A DNA stretch of 50,068 nucleotides, from NCBI GenBank assembly GCA_030433275.1, contig JAUILK010000025.1:1-50068 (forward strand), written 5' to 3'. Under the pieces are notes generated by a model. That model was not told the origin of the DNA. It searched no databases and saw only the letters and a list, made by a program, of their open reading frames with translations. Source of the DNA: Gammaproteobacteria bacterium. Its GTDB lineage: Bacteria > Pseudomonadota > Gammaproteobacteria > Nitrococcales > Nitrococcaceae. Both the position numbers and the translations under genes were made by a program. Positions 35,077 to 43,029 of this stretch are shown here, in pieces (positions within the stretch are counted from its first letter, which is position 1; every line of letters begins with the position of its first letter).

Positions 35077-36155
35077 AGACGGCGGAACGTTATCTCATGC
35101 GTGCCGTGGTCGGTGGTTTCGTGGTGGCCGCAGCCGTGTTGCTACCGCTGTTTAGTTTCGTTGACTTGGTAGAACAGTTGGATGACACAGGGCAGGGCAG
35201 TTACCATATCGTCCAGGCGTTTGCCTACGTCGGTCTTACACTGCCACGGCGGCTGATCGAGCTTGGCCCCTTCATCGCACTGTTGGGCACCATCGTTGCA
35301 CTTGGAGGCTTGGCTAGCCATCTGGAACTGACTGCGCTTCGATCGGTCGGTGTTTCACCCGGGCGCATCGCGTTGGCCGCGCTCAAAGCCGGTATTTTGT
35401 TGATTCTGCTCTTGGCTGCGATCGATCAATTTGTCGCCTCGCCGTTACAACAGTACGCTTTCGGGATGCGCTCCGATGCGCTGAGTGGTGGCAGTAACGC
35501 TAGGCTTGAGAGCGGGGCTGCATTGTGGGCGCGGCACGGCGATCGTGTGCTACGCGTCGGTGCCCTCCGCCTGGGCCGCATTCCAGCGGATATCGAGATT
35601 TTTCATTTCAATCCCAAGGGGCATCTCATAAAGTATATTCACGCCGATCATGCCGAGATTCACCATCGCGCGCCATGGCAGCTCAATACAGTGCTGGTCA
35701 AGGCTTTCATAGCCGGTACACCGGTAACGACTCGGCGTATCAGCATGGCGTGGCAGACTTTTCTGACCCCTGCCCAGATCGGATTGCTTGAGAAACCGGC
35801 GAAGAGTCTCTCTCCGGTACAGCTCTATGGTTACGTGCATTATTTGCGCGCTACCGGCCAATCATCGGCTGTGTATGCCGTGATGCTTTGGCAGAAATTG
35901 GGCGTGCCTCTGACCGCCGCGGCAATGATTCTACTTGCGGTGCCTTTCAGCATTGGTGCGCCGCGTGGCACCAGTATTGGCAGCCGAATTGCGTTGGGGG
36001 CCATCGCGGGTTTGGGCGTGTACTTGGCCGATCAAATTATCGCCAATATGGGTTTGTTGCTCGATTTCAGCCCGCCGTTGATCGCGCTGGGACCAGGTGT
36101 CGTGTTACTTACGGTGGCGCTGGCGGTGCTTGGCAAGGTCGCCACCCGGCATTGA
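35073..36155 (+). CDS. LptG/YjgQ-family lipid-transport permease
   Basis: The 360-residue partner of the preceding permease. The ATG at 35073 overlaps the stop of the LptF-like gene as ATGA and gives the typical start MKTAERYLMRAVV; another in-frame ATG at 35052 is less likely. Three N-terminal helices with LEQLDD-like VDLVEQLDDTG, a periplasmic jellyroll (about residues 140-255) and C-terminal helices are all present. Translational coupling indicates a heteromeric pair with the LptF-like protein. An LptB ATPase would have to be supplied from elsewhere. Confidence 0.86.
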   Translation: MKTAERYLMRAVVGGFVVAAAVLLPLFSFVDLVEQLDDTGQGSYHIVQAFAYVGLTLPRRLIELGPFIALLGTIVALGGLASHLELTALRSVGVSPGRIALAALKAGILLILLLAAIDQFVASPLQQYAFGMRSDALSGGSNARLESGAALWARHGDRVLRVGALRLGRIPADIEIFHFNPKGHLIKYIHADHAEIHHRAPWQLNTVLVKAFIAGTPVTTRRISMAWQTFLTPAQIGLLEKPAKSLSPVQLYGYVHYLRATGQSSAVYAVMLWQKLGVPLTAAAMILLAVPFSIGAPRGTSIGSRIALGAIAGLGVYLADQIIANMGLLLDFSPPLIALGPGVVLLTVALAVLGKVATRH

Positions 36156-36228
36156 TCGGTCGATCCAGCAGCATCGGTGGCGGTGACGGGGGGCAATACA
36201 TTGCTTGGGGAGTGTTTGGCATAACGCA

Positions 36229-37230
36229 ATGAGGCTCAGTCAATCGAGTGAATCCGAAGTTTTGGCGCCCCGGCGGATTGGGGTGCTCTGCAATCCGAAC
36301 AGTGGGCGCAATCGGCGTTGCTTGCGGGAAGTTCGGGAAGAGGTGCGGCGGCTTCCTGGTGCTGTATATCGGGAAGCGGTCTGCCCAGCGGAAACGGCGT
36401 TCGGTATTCAAAAACTGCTTGCCAGTGGAGCGGAATTGCTGGCCATAAACGGCGGTGATGGGACGCTGCAGGCGGCACTGAGCTATCTGTTAGGACCGGG
36501 AAAGCGACGAGGGAAGCCGCCGCCGCTCATAGTGCTTGCAGGCGGCACGACCAACATGACAGCGGTCGACGTCGGTGCCCGGAAAGCGCCGCAGCATGCA
36601 TTGCGGGCGCTCGGTGCATGGCTTTCTGGAGCCTGCGCCGGGCCGCGGCGCACCGAACGCGCCGTGTTGCGAGTGGCGGCGTCAGATCGGCCGACACTCT
36701 ATGGTATGTTCTTCGGCGCCGGTGCGATCTACACGGGGGTGGAGTATTTTCATCGCCGTATCGCGGCTTGGCGTACCGGTGGCAAGATCGGTCCCGGGCT
36801 TGCATGCGCCCGGTTGTTGCTCGCATTGGCGCGACCCGCCCAGAGCCGAGTTCAGCCGGTACGGCTGAGGTTACGGCTGGATGATGGTGCCCTCCAAGTA
36901 GGAGACTATTTGTTGATCCTTGTCAGCGGTTTGGAGCGTCTCCTGCTGGGTTCGAAGCCCTATTGGGGCGTCGAGCCGGCGCCATTGCACTATACTGCGA
37001 TTCGGCATCGCCCTAGGCGCTTGTTACGTTCCCTGCCAGCCGTGCTCAGAGGCGGCGCTGACGCAGTGCTACGCGAGCAGGATGGCTATTTCAGTCATAA
37101 CATCAACACCTTGGCGCTTGAGTTCGACGGCGGGTTCGTGTTGGATGGGGAGCGTTACCAAGTCGATCGATCGCAAGGCCCGCTGCATTTGTCGCAGGGT
37201 GGGCGAGTAACATTTTTGTCATTCCAATAA
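36229..37230 (+). CDS. Diacylglycerol-kinase-fold lipid kinase, candidate ceramide kinase
   Basis: The 333-residue protein has the DAGK catalytic motifs NPNSG (22-26) and NGGDGTLQ (74-81), and a C-terminal beta-sandwich half with FFGAG. This LCB5/YegS-like family phosphorylates lipid hydroxyls. In Caulobacter a protein of this fold (CpgB) phosphorylates ceramide for ceramide phosphoglycerate synthesis. Given the neighbours, ceramide or a related long-chain base is the likely substrate. The ATG at 36229 is preferred over an upstream TTG at 36205. The gene ends 23 bp before the Tam41-like gene. Confidence 0.78.
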   Translation: MRLSQSSESEVLAPRRIGVLCNPNSGRNRRCLREVREEVRRLPGAVYREAVCPAETAFGIQKLLASGAELLAINGGDGTLQAALSYLLGPGKRRGKPPPLIVLAGGTTNMTAVDVGARKAPQHALRALGAWLSGACAGPRRTERAVLRVAASDRPTLYGMFFGAGAIYTGVEYFHRRIAAWRTGGKIGPGLACARLLLALARPAQSRVQPVRLRLRLDDGALQVGDYLLILVSGLERLLLGSKPYWGVEPAPLHYTAIRHRPRRLLRSLPAVLRGGADAVLREQDGYFSHNINTLALEFDGGFVLDGERYQVDRSQGPLHLSQGGRVTFLSFQ

Positions 37231-37253
37231 CCCAGCCGGTGGAGTGATCGCCG

Positions 37254-38237
37254 ATGCGATGCGCGCTCGTGCGGACCCGCCGCACAAACTCAGAGCCTCC
37301 TGCTGCTTTGATCGCCGTGGTGGCGGCACAGAGTGCCCGCTCGGTAGCTCCCGCGCTACACCGGCTTTGTGAGCGTATGATTGCTCGCTTCGGTGCGGCT
37401 GTAGCAGGCGTGATTTTTTATGGCTCGTGTCTGCGCAGTGGTGAACCTAGGGCCGGCGTGGTGGATTTATACGTTGTGGTCGATCGCTACGCGGCGGTGT
37501 ACGACAGCGCCCTGTTGTGCTGGCTCAATACTCTGTTGCCACCGAATGTCTTCTATCATGAATCAGCCGACGCTGATGGTGCGACCCTTCGCGCCAAATG
37601 TGCCGTTCTCTCCTTGCAGGATCTGGAGCTCGGTACGGCGCAGTGGTTTCATTCCTATCTGTGGGGACGCTTCGCCCAGCCCGTGCGTTTGGTCTATGTG
37701 CGCGATGAGCTGACCCGGGGGCGCATTGAGCGTGCCTTGGCCAGAGCCGTGGTAACGCTGCTCGAGCGCACGTTACCCTGCCTGCCCGAACGGTTTAACA
37801 GCGCCGAGTGTTGGCAGCGTGCCTTGGCATTGAGTTACGCAGCCGAGCTGCGACCGGAATCGCCGCAGCGCGCCGCCGACCTGGTGTACCATGACTTATC
37901 TGACTACCGCCGGCGCATAGCGGCGACGGTAGCCGGTCTGCCGGGCATGGCGGCGGTTAATGAGGGCGATTGGTACATCAATCGAATGTCCTCGGGGCAA
38001 GGGTATTTCTCGTCGAACTGGAGTTGGTCCGTACGACGGGGGCAGGGGCGCATTTTGACCGTGCTGCGATTGATGAAGTCGGCGTTCACCTTCGAGAATG
38101 GAGTCGATTATATCGCCTGGAAGCTTGAACGGCATACAGGGGTGGCGTTGGAGCTTACAGATTACCAGCGCCGCTATCCGCTGTTATTCGGTTGGCGCGT
38201 TTTGTGGCGATTGTTGCGGCAGGGTTCATTGCGCTAA
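37254..38237 (+). CDS. Tam41-like (Mmp37 family) CTP:phospholipid cytidylyltransferase
   Basis: The 327-residue protein aligns by eye with mitochondrial Tam41, which converts phosphatidate and CTP to CDP-diacylglycerol. Matching blocks in order are FYGSCL with D71 (nucleotidyltransferase GS...D), KCAVLSLQDLE (115-125; Tam41 KYGVxSxxxLL), YLWGRFAQPVRL (135-146; Tam41 YLAGRLQKPVKI), ALSYAAELR (Tam41 ALSYAGDIR) and a C-terminal RILTVLRLMKSAFTF helix. Following a DAGK-fold kinase in a ceramide locus, it may activate ceramide-1-phosphate as CDP-ceramide, or another phospholipid. Family assignment is good; the substrate is inferred. Its end overlaps the convergent TIGR02444 gene by 4 bp. Confidence 0.78.
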   Translation: MRCALVRTRRTNSEPPAALIAVVAAQSARSVAPALHRLCERMIARFGAAVAGVIFYGSCLRSGEPRAGVVDLYVVVDRYAAVYDSALLCWLNTLLPPNVFYHESADADGATLRAKCAVLSLQDLELGTAQWFHSYLWGRFAQPVRLVYVRDELTRGRIERALARAVVTLLERTLPCLPERFNSAECWQRALALSYAAELRPESPQRAADLVYHDLSDYRRRIAATVAGLPGMAAVNEGDWYINRMSSGQGYFSSNWSWSVRRGQGRILTVLRLMKSAFTFENGVDYIAWKLERHTGVALELTDYQRRYPLLFGWRVLWRLLRQGSLR

Positions 38238-38824
38238 CCAGCCCGCCAGACCGCCTCGGTTTCGCGCGCAAGTCCGGCGGGCGCTACTCTCGGAAACGTT
38301 GTTTGCAAGATGTGCCCCAGCGCCTCCAGGGCCTGCGGCTCTGGCTGTGGGCAACTTTTTCGGGTAAGCAGGGCGGCATTGGTGGCGGCGTCACGCCAGC
38401 GCTCCACTGTTGGAGCGGCTGGGCGGCCGGGCGGAAAATCTTCCAAGAATAGCCGTTGCTCGATCCGCTCTGCCTCCAGTTCCTGCTCCAGTAGCCGGTG
38501 CCGCAGCCGTTCCGTGCGGCGCTCGAGGCCTTGTGGTGGCTGTTGTCGCAGGCGACGGCGCAGCGCGCGGAGTGGTTCGATGATCTCTCGATGCCATTCC
38601 ATACCGCGGCGGATTGCAGTCTCGAGTTCTGTAGCACCGAGCCGGCCGTAACCGTTGGCACCTGCCCAGATGCTGCCCAGCAGAAGACTGATGCTTAGTC
38701 CATAACGGGCCTGGATACTGAGACAGGCCTGCTTCACCGTCTCGACTTCGTAGAGCGTGAGTGCAAACTCCCAAAGGCGTTGAGCCTCGCCATCGATATC
38801 GCTGTGCTCGGTATCGACCGACAT
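38234..38824 (-). CDS. TIGR02444/DUF2390 family protein
   Basis: The 196-residue protein is soluble, without a signal peptide. The N-terminal half (LWEFALTLYEVETVKQACLSIQARYGLSISLLLGS...WHREIIEPLRALRRRL) matches TIGR02444/DUF2390, a gammaproteobacterial family without assigned function. The arginine- and glutamate-rich middle is predicted helical. It lies 12 bp downstream of pntB and is probably read from the pnt promoter. Confidence 0.8.
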   Translation of the reverse strand: MSVDTEHSDIDGEAQRLWEFALTLYEVETVKQACLSIQARYGLSISLLLGSIWAGANGYGRLGATELETAIRRGMEWHREIIEPLRALRRRLRQQPPQGLERRTERLRHRLLEQELEAERIEQRLFLEDFPPGRPAAPTVERWRDAATNAALLTRKSCPQPEPQALEALGHILQTTFPRVAPAGLARETEAVWRAG

Positions 38825-38836
38825 GGGGAGAACGAC

Positions 38837-40309
38837 CTAAAGCTTCTTTAGCACCTGGATGAGTTCGCTGGCTGCCTTCTGACCATCATTGAAGAGCATG
38901 CGGCAGTTGTCTGCAAAGAACAAATGGTTTTCCACTCCGGAAAAGCCTTTGCCTTTGCCGCGTTTGACGACGATTACGTTGTGCGCGGCAGCCACGTCCA
39001 AGATTGGCATGCCGTAGATGGGACTTGAAGGATCGTTTTTGGCCGCTGGGTTGACTACGTCATTGGCACCGATTACGACGACCACGTCGGTGCGCTCGAA
39101 TTCGGCGTTGATCTCTTCCATATCATAGATAAGATCATAGGGCACGCCGGCCTCGGCGAGCAGGACGTTCATATGCCCGGGCATGCGCCCCGCTACCGGA
39201 TGAATGGCGAACTTGACACTGACATCTCGCTCCTGGAGCAGCTCCACAAGTTCCCAGACCTTGTGCTGGGCCTGCGCAACGGCCATGCCGTAGCCGGGTG
39301 CAATGACGACCTGGTTGGCATAGCCCATCATAATGGCGGCGTCCTCGGCTTGGATCGCTTTCATCTCGCCTTCCGGATCGCTGCTTGTGCCCGCTGCGGC
39401 GGTGCCGAATCCACTGAACAGCACATTGGTCAAGGGCCGATTCATGGCTTTCGCCATCAGTTGGGTGAGCAGGCTGCCGGCGGCGCCCACGACGGTGCCG
39501 GCGATGATCATGGCCGGATTGCCGAGTAAATAGCCCTCAAAGCCGACGGCGAGCCCCGTCAGGGCATTGAACAATGAGATGACCACTGGCATATCCGCCC
39601 CGCCGATCGGGATCGCCATGAATACGCCGAAGACCAGCGCGAGGACGAAGAAAGCGATGATCACTGTTGATCCAGCAGTATAGTAGCTGAGAATGGCGAA
39701 CAGGACGGTCGCGGCGAATACGCCCAAGTTTACAAGCTGTTGAGCCGGTAGCAGTTGGTTGCGGTGCAGTCGACCGTCCAGTTTGGCCCAGGCGACGAGT
39801 GAGCCGGAGAACGCAACGGTACCGATGAGTGCGCCGCTGATGCCGAGTACGGCATGGTCGGCCCCGAGCAGGCCGCCGACGTAGCCCTGGCCCGCGACGA
39901 ACTGCCCGGCCTGCTCCAGGCTCGAACTATGTTGGGCGGTGAGGTGCTGTGTCTGGGCGGCCCCGATCTGGCTTACGGCCTTGAACAACTCCACGGCTCC
40001 GATTGCGGCCGCGGCACCACCGCCCATACCGTTATACAGAGCCACCATCTGGGGCATATCGGTCATCGGTACGCGTTTGCCGGACCACCAGGCGAGCCCG
40101 CCGCTGATGGCGATGGCGAAAATAATGAGTAGGTAGTTGACGGCGTGATGCAAATCCGGGTGGAAGAAGGTTGCGGCTGTCGCAAGCACCATGCCGATAC
40201 CTGCCCAGACGATGCCTTTGCGGGCGGTTCGGGGCGAACTCATGCCCTTCAATCCGAGGATGAACAAAACGGCGGCTACAAAGTAGCAGAGTTGGACGAC
40301 GGTGTTCAT
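38837..40309 (-). CDS. pntB: NAD(P) transhydrogenase subunit beta
   Basis: The 490-residue subunit comprises about nine membrane helices (domain II) followed by the NADP(H)-binding domain III. Domain III shows GYGMAVAQAQH, HPVAGRMPGHMNVLLAEA, GANDVVNPAA and the terminal VVKRGKGKGFSGVENHLFF. With the alpha chains it couples proton entry to hydride transfer from NADH to NADP+ in the inner membrane. Its ATG overlaps the pntAB stop by 4 nt (ATGA). Confidence 0.97.
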   Translation of the reverse strand: MNTVVQLCYFVAAVLFILGLKGMSSPRTARKGIVWAGIGMVLATAATFFHPDLHHAVNYLLIIFAIAISGGLAWWSGKRVPMTDMPQMVALYNGMGGGAAAAIGAVELFKAVSQIGAAQTQHLTAQHSSSLEQAGQFVAGQGYVGGLLGADHAVLGISGALIGTVAFSGSLVAWAKLDGRLHRNQLLPAQQLVNLGVFAATVLFAILSYYTAGSTVIIAFFVLALVFGVFMAIPIGGADMPVVISLFNALTGLAVGFEGYLLGNPAMIIAGTVVGAAGSLLTQLMAKAMNRPLTNVLFSGFGTAAAGTSSDPEGEMKAIQAEDAAIMMGYANQVVIAPGYGMAVAQAQHKVWELVELLQERDVSVKFAIHPVAGRMPGHMNVLLAEAGVPYDLIYDMEEINAEFERTDVVVVIGANDVVNPAAKNDPSSPIYGMPILDVAAAHNVIVVKRGKGKGFSGVENHLFFADNCRMLFNDGQKAASELIQVLKKL

Positions 40310-40614
40310 TTTTGCCCTCCTTTCTTGTTTTGCTCGTCCTTGGTTTTGAACATTTCGAGCATGCGTTCGGTCACCACATAGCCGCCGACGGCGTTGCCTG
40401 CCGCGAGGATTACGGCGATGAAGCCGATCAGCTGCTCGGTTGCGCTACTGGCTTCGCCGAGTGCGACCATGGCACCCACAAGTACGATTCCATGGACGAA
40501 ATTCGAGCCCGACATCAACGGGGTGTGCAGGATAACGGGCACGCGGCTGATCACTTCATAGCCGGTAAAGGCGGCGAGCATGAAGATCCATAGCGCGATC
40601 AATCCTTCAATCAT
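40306..40614 (-). CDS. pntAB: NAD(P) transhydrogenase alpha subunit, membrane part
   Basis: The 102-residue protein, from the ATG at 40614, has three to four hydrophobic helices (IEGLIALWIFMLAAFTGYEVI; SNFVHGIVLVGAMVAL; LIGFIAVILAAGNAVGGYVV). It equals the C-terminal membrane part of single-chain PntA. The split alpha subunit (pntAA plus pntAB) is the Rhodospirillum-type three-gene arrangement, unlike the two-gene E. coli form. Coupled by ATGA overlaps to both neighbours, with strong GGAGG sites inside the preceding genes. Confidence 0.95.
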   Translation of the reverse strand: MIEGLIALWIFMLAAFTGYEVISRVPVILHTPLMSGSNFVHGIVLVGAMVALGEASSATEQLIGFIAVILAAGNAVGGYVVTERMLEMFKTKDEQNKKGGQK

Positions 40615-41741
40615 TTTTTGCCTCCTTCCACACGCTCCCGAGTCGGTGTGTGGCGGATTTCGCCGCCATGGGTTAGGCAACTGTCCGCGATGACCTGATC
40701 GTTCCAGTCGAGCTGTTGCGCGCCGTCCTTTACCATCAGCACGAGTAGGTTGTAGAGGTTGCGGGCGTACATCTCGCTGGCATGGGTGGCTGCGGTGCTG
40801 GTGATGTTCTCCGGCCCATAGATCACGACACCGCGGTGATCGATTTGCTTGCCCGCCTGGGTCAACTCGCAGTTACCTCCGCTCTCCGCAGCCAAATCGA
40901 TGATTACCGAGCCGCGTTTCATCCGCTCTACGGTCGCCTTGTCGATGATTTTCGGTGCCGGCCGGCCGGGTATGGCTGCGGTTGAGATTACGGCATCGGC
41001 TTGGGTGATGCGTTCGGCAAGCACTTCTTGCTGTTGCTGTCGCTCGGCCGCTGTGAGTTCTCGCGCATAGCCACCTTCTCCCTCAGCTTTGACGCCGGTG
41101 TCGATGAATTTGCCGCCGAGTGATTCCACTTGCTCTTTGGTCGCCGTGCGTACGTCATAGGCCTCGGTGATGGCACCTAAGCGTTTGGTGGTTGCGATGG
41201 CCTGCAGTCCGGCCACGCCCGCGCCGATGATCAGGGCTTTGGCTGGCCGGATGGTGCCGGCTGCCGTAGTGAGCATGGGAAACAAGCGTGGACATAGGCT
41301 CGCCGCTAACAACGCGGCTTTATAGCCGGCGATGCTGGCCTGTGAGGAAAGCGCGTCAATGGATTGGGCGCGAGTGATCCGCGGCACTAATTCCATGGCA
41401 AAGGCACTCACTTTGCGCTCGAGCAGCTTGCTGATCCGGCCATCCCCCGTGTGTGGCGCGAGGAAGCTGAGCAAGACGCTGCCTTCTTTGAGCTTTCCGG
41501 CCTCGTCGACGGTGGGTGGTTGGACCTTGAGCAGAATATCCGCCTGCTTATAGAGCGAATCGGCGGTGACCAGTTCGACGCCTTGATAGTCGATGTCATC
41601 GAAACCGCTGTTTTCCCCGGCGCCTTTTTCCATCAGGACCTTGACACCCAGTTTGGCGAGCGGCTTGATCACGCTCGGGACAAGTGCGACGCGGCGTTCA
41701 CCGGGAGCCGACTCTTTGGGTACGGCTAAAGTTAACGTCAT
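40611..41741 (-). CDS. pntAA: NAD(P) transhydrogenase alpha subunit, NAD-binding part
   Basis: The 376-residue soluble domain I binds NAD(H). It has the alanine-dehydrogenase/PNT N-terminal motif VPKESAPGERRVALVPS, the Rossmann segment ALIIGAGVAGLQAIATTKRLGA, and the conserved RxxxTxxQxxxxLxSQxxxxGYxA block near residue 130. The frame is open further back to 41771, but ATG 41741 gives the normal start and has GGGAGA upstream. First gene of pntAA-pntAB-pntB and the trailing TIGR02444 gene. Confidence 0.95.
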   Translation of the reverse strand: MTLTLAVPKESAPGERRVALVPSVIKPLAKLGVKVLMEKGAGENSGFDDIDYQGVELVTADSLYKQADILLKVQPPTVDEAGKLKEGSVLLSFLAPHTGDGRISKLLERKVSAFAMELVPRITRAQSIDALSSQASIAGYKAALLAASLCPRLFPMLTTAAGTIRPAKALIIGAGVAGLQAIATTKRLGAITEAYDVRTATKEQVESLGGKFIDTGVKAEGEGGYARELTAAERQQQQEVLAERITQADAVISTAAIPGRPAPKIIDKATVERMKRGSVIIDLAAESGGNCELTQAGKQIDHRGVVIYGPENITSTAATHASEMYARNLYNLLVLMVKDGAQQLDWNDQVIADSCLTHGGEIRHTPTRERVEGGKK

Positions 41742-42399
41742 TGTGCTCTCCCGCCTGTTCTCATTCGTCAAGGGGTATATCGTTACCGGACGACCTTATT
41801 GTTTGCGCCAGTGCGGCCTGATCTTGACGGCGCTCGCGGGCGCCGGGTCCATGCATGTGGCCGTGGACGCTCTGGCGAGCCGCGCATGCGCTTGGTCAGC
41901 GACTTTGGGAAACGCGTACCATCGGGCGGCGCCTTGGGTTATAGGCATGCGGAGACAATCCTCGGGGAGGCCGAGTGGCGAACTCCGGCGTTATCGACCA
42001 AGTTGGCCGCTGCATACAACGATTCACTTTGGTTTTTTTATCATTTAACGATTTGGCTACGGCCTGTTTGGGTGCACTCGGCGCAGTGATGGACCGACGC
42101 CCCTCCATAAACATTCAGTGAACGCTCGACCCGCTGGCTTACGGTGTTGATCGCTCTGTGCGCTCGCCTGCTCAGCGCAATCGGCAAGTATATGCGGATC
42201 AGCGCTAGGCACCCAACTCGATACGCTATTCCGCTTAAGATGAAAAAGGCCTATGCATAGTCGTAAACGTTGGCGCCGTTGTCTGTCACGCATCGTGCTT
42301 GCGCGGTAGGAGTTGCGCCATACCGGGCATCTGTGGAATAAATTGGCGTAACCGCGCTTGGATGAACAGCCCGCCGGGTGCGGATAAAGGGTTATCATC
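41742..42399. other. 658-bp divergent intergenic region, pntAA to HNH gene
   Basis: Contains the presumed promoters of pntAA and the HNH gene. Several overlapping open frames occur on both strands (for example 41593-42048) but none has a domain, a signal or a good ribosome site. No RNA gene or repeat recognised. Confidence 0.4.
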
Positions 42400-43029
42400 G
42401 TGCTCAGCCTTCAGCATGACATACTGCGCACCGACATCTCGGGTATGCCACTGGAGTGGATCAGCTACCAGAGTGCCGTGCGTCTCTACTACCTCGAGCA
42501 GGTGGCCTATAGCTGCGGGCGCCTGCTGTACCGTATTCATGGGGGCTACAATGCGGCGACTGGTCAGCGTAGCGTCATCGAAGTGAACTCGATTATCGCT
42601 ACGGACGGGTCGGTTCAGGCTTCGATGAAAGGCCGATCAGGATACACGCCCCCTCTGAGCAATGCCACGCTGTTCCGACGCGATGGTTTTCTTTGCATGT
42701 ATTGCGGCGGGCGCCAGCGTCAATCCGAGCTTTCCAGGGATCATGTGCGGCCGATCAGTCGGGGCGGCGAAGACGCCTGGAACAATGTCGTTACAGCCTG
42801 CAAGCACTGCAATAGTCATAAAGGCAATCGCGGCCCGGAGGAGGCCGGGATGCAATTGCTGGCCGTTCCATTTACGCCCACGCATGCCGAGTACGTCTAC
42901 TTGCAGGGGCGGCGTATCTTGGCGGATCAAATGGAGTTTCTGCGTGCGCATTTCCCGCGCCGCAGTCCGTTGCGCGAACGGCTCAAAAGCGTCACCGAGC
43001 CGAGTAATCCGGTCCATTTCCTCTCATGA
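42400..43029 (+). CDS. HNH endonuclease family protein
   Basis: The 209-residue protein has a C-terminal HNH/McrA-type motif at about residues 100-145: CMYCGG, SRDHVRPISRGGEDAWNNVV and CKHCNSHKGNR. This gives two zinc CxxC pairs and the catalytic His plus Asn-His pattern. This chromosomal single-gene form has no partner methylase or capsid genes here, so it is not evidently a restriction or phage enzyme. It starts at GTG 42400. The next gene starts inside its stop (ATGA), suggesting cotranscription. Confidence 0.85.
   Translation: MLSLQHDILRTDISGMPLEWISYQSAVRLYYLEQVAYSCGRLLYRIHGGYNAATGQRSVIEVNSIIATDGSVQASMKGRSGYTPPLSNATLFRRDGFLCMYCGGRQRQSELSRDHVRPISRGGEDAWNNVVTACKHCNSHKGNRGPEEAGMQLLAVPFTPTHAEYVYLQGRRILADQMEFLRAHFPRRSPLRERLKSVTEPSNPVHFLS

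Noticed and set aside
42400-43029. HNH gene as part of a restriction or phage module
   Set aside because: No methylase, terminase or defence gene adjoins it, and it is coupled to a housekeeping repair kinase.
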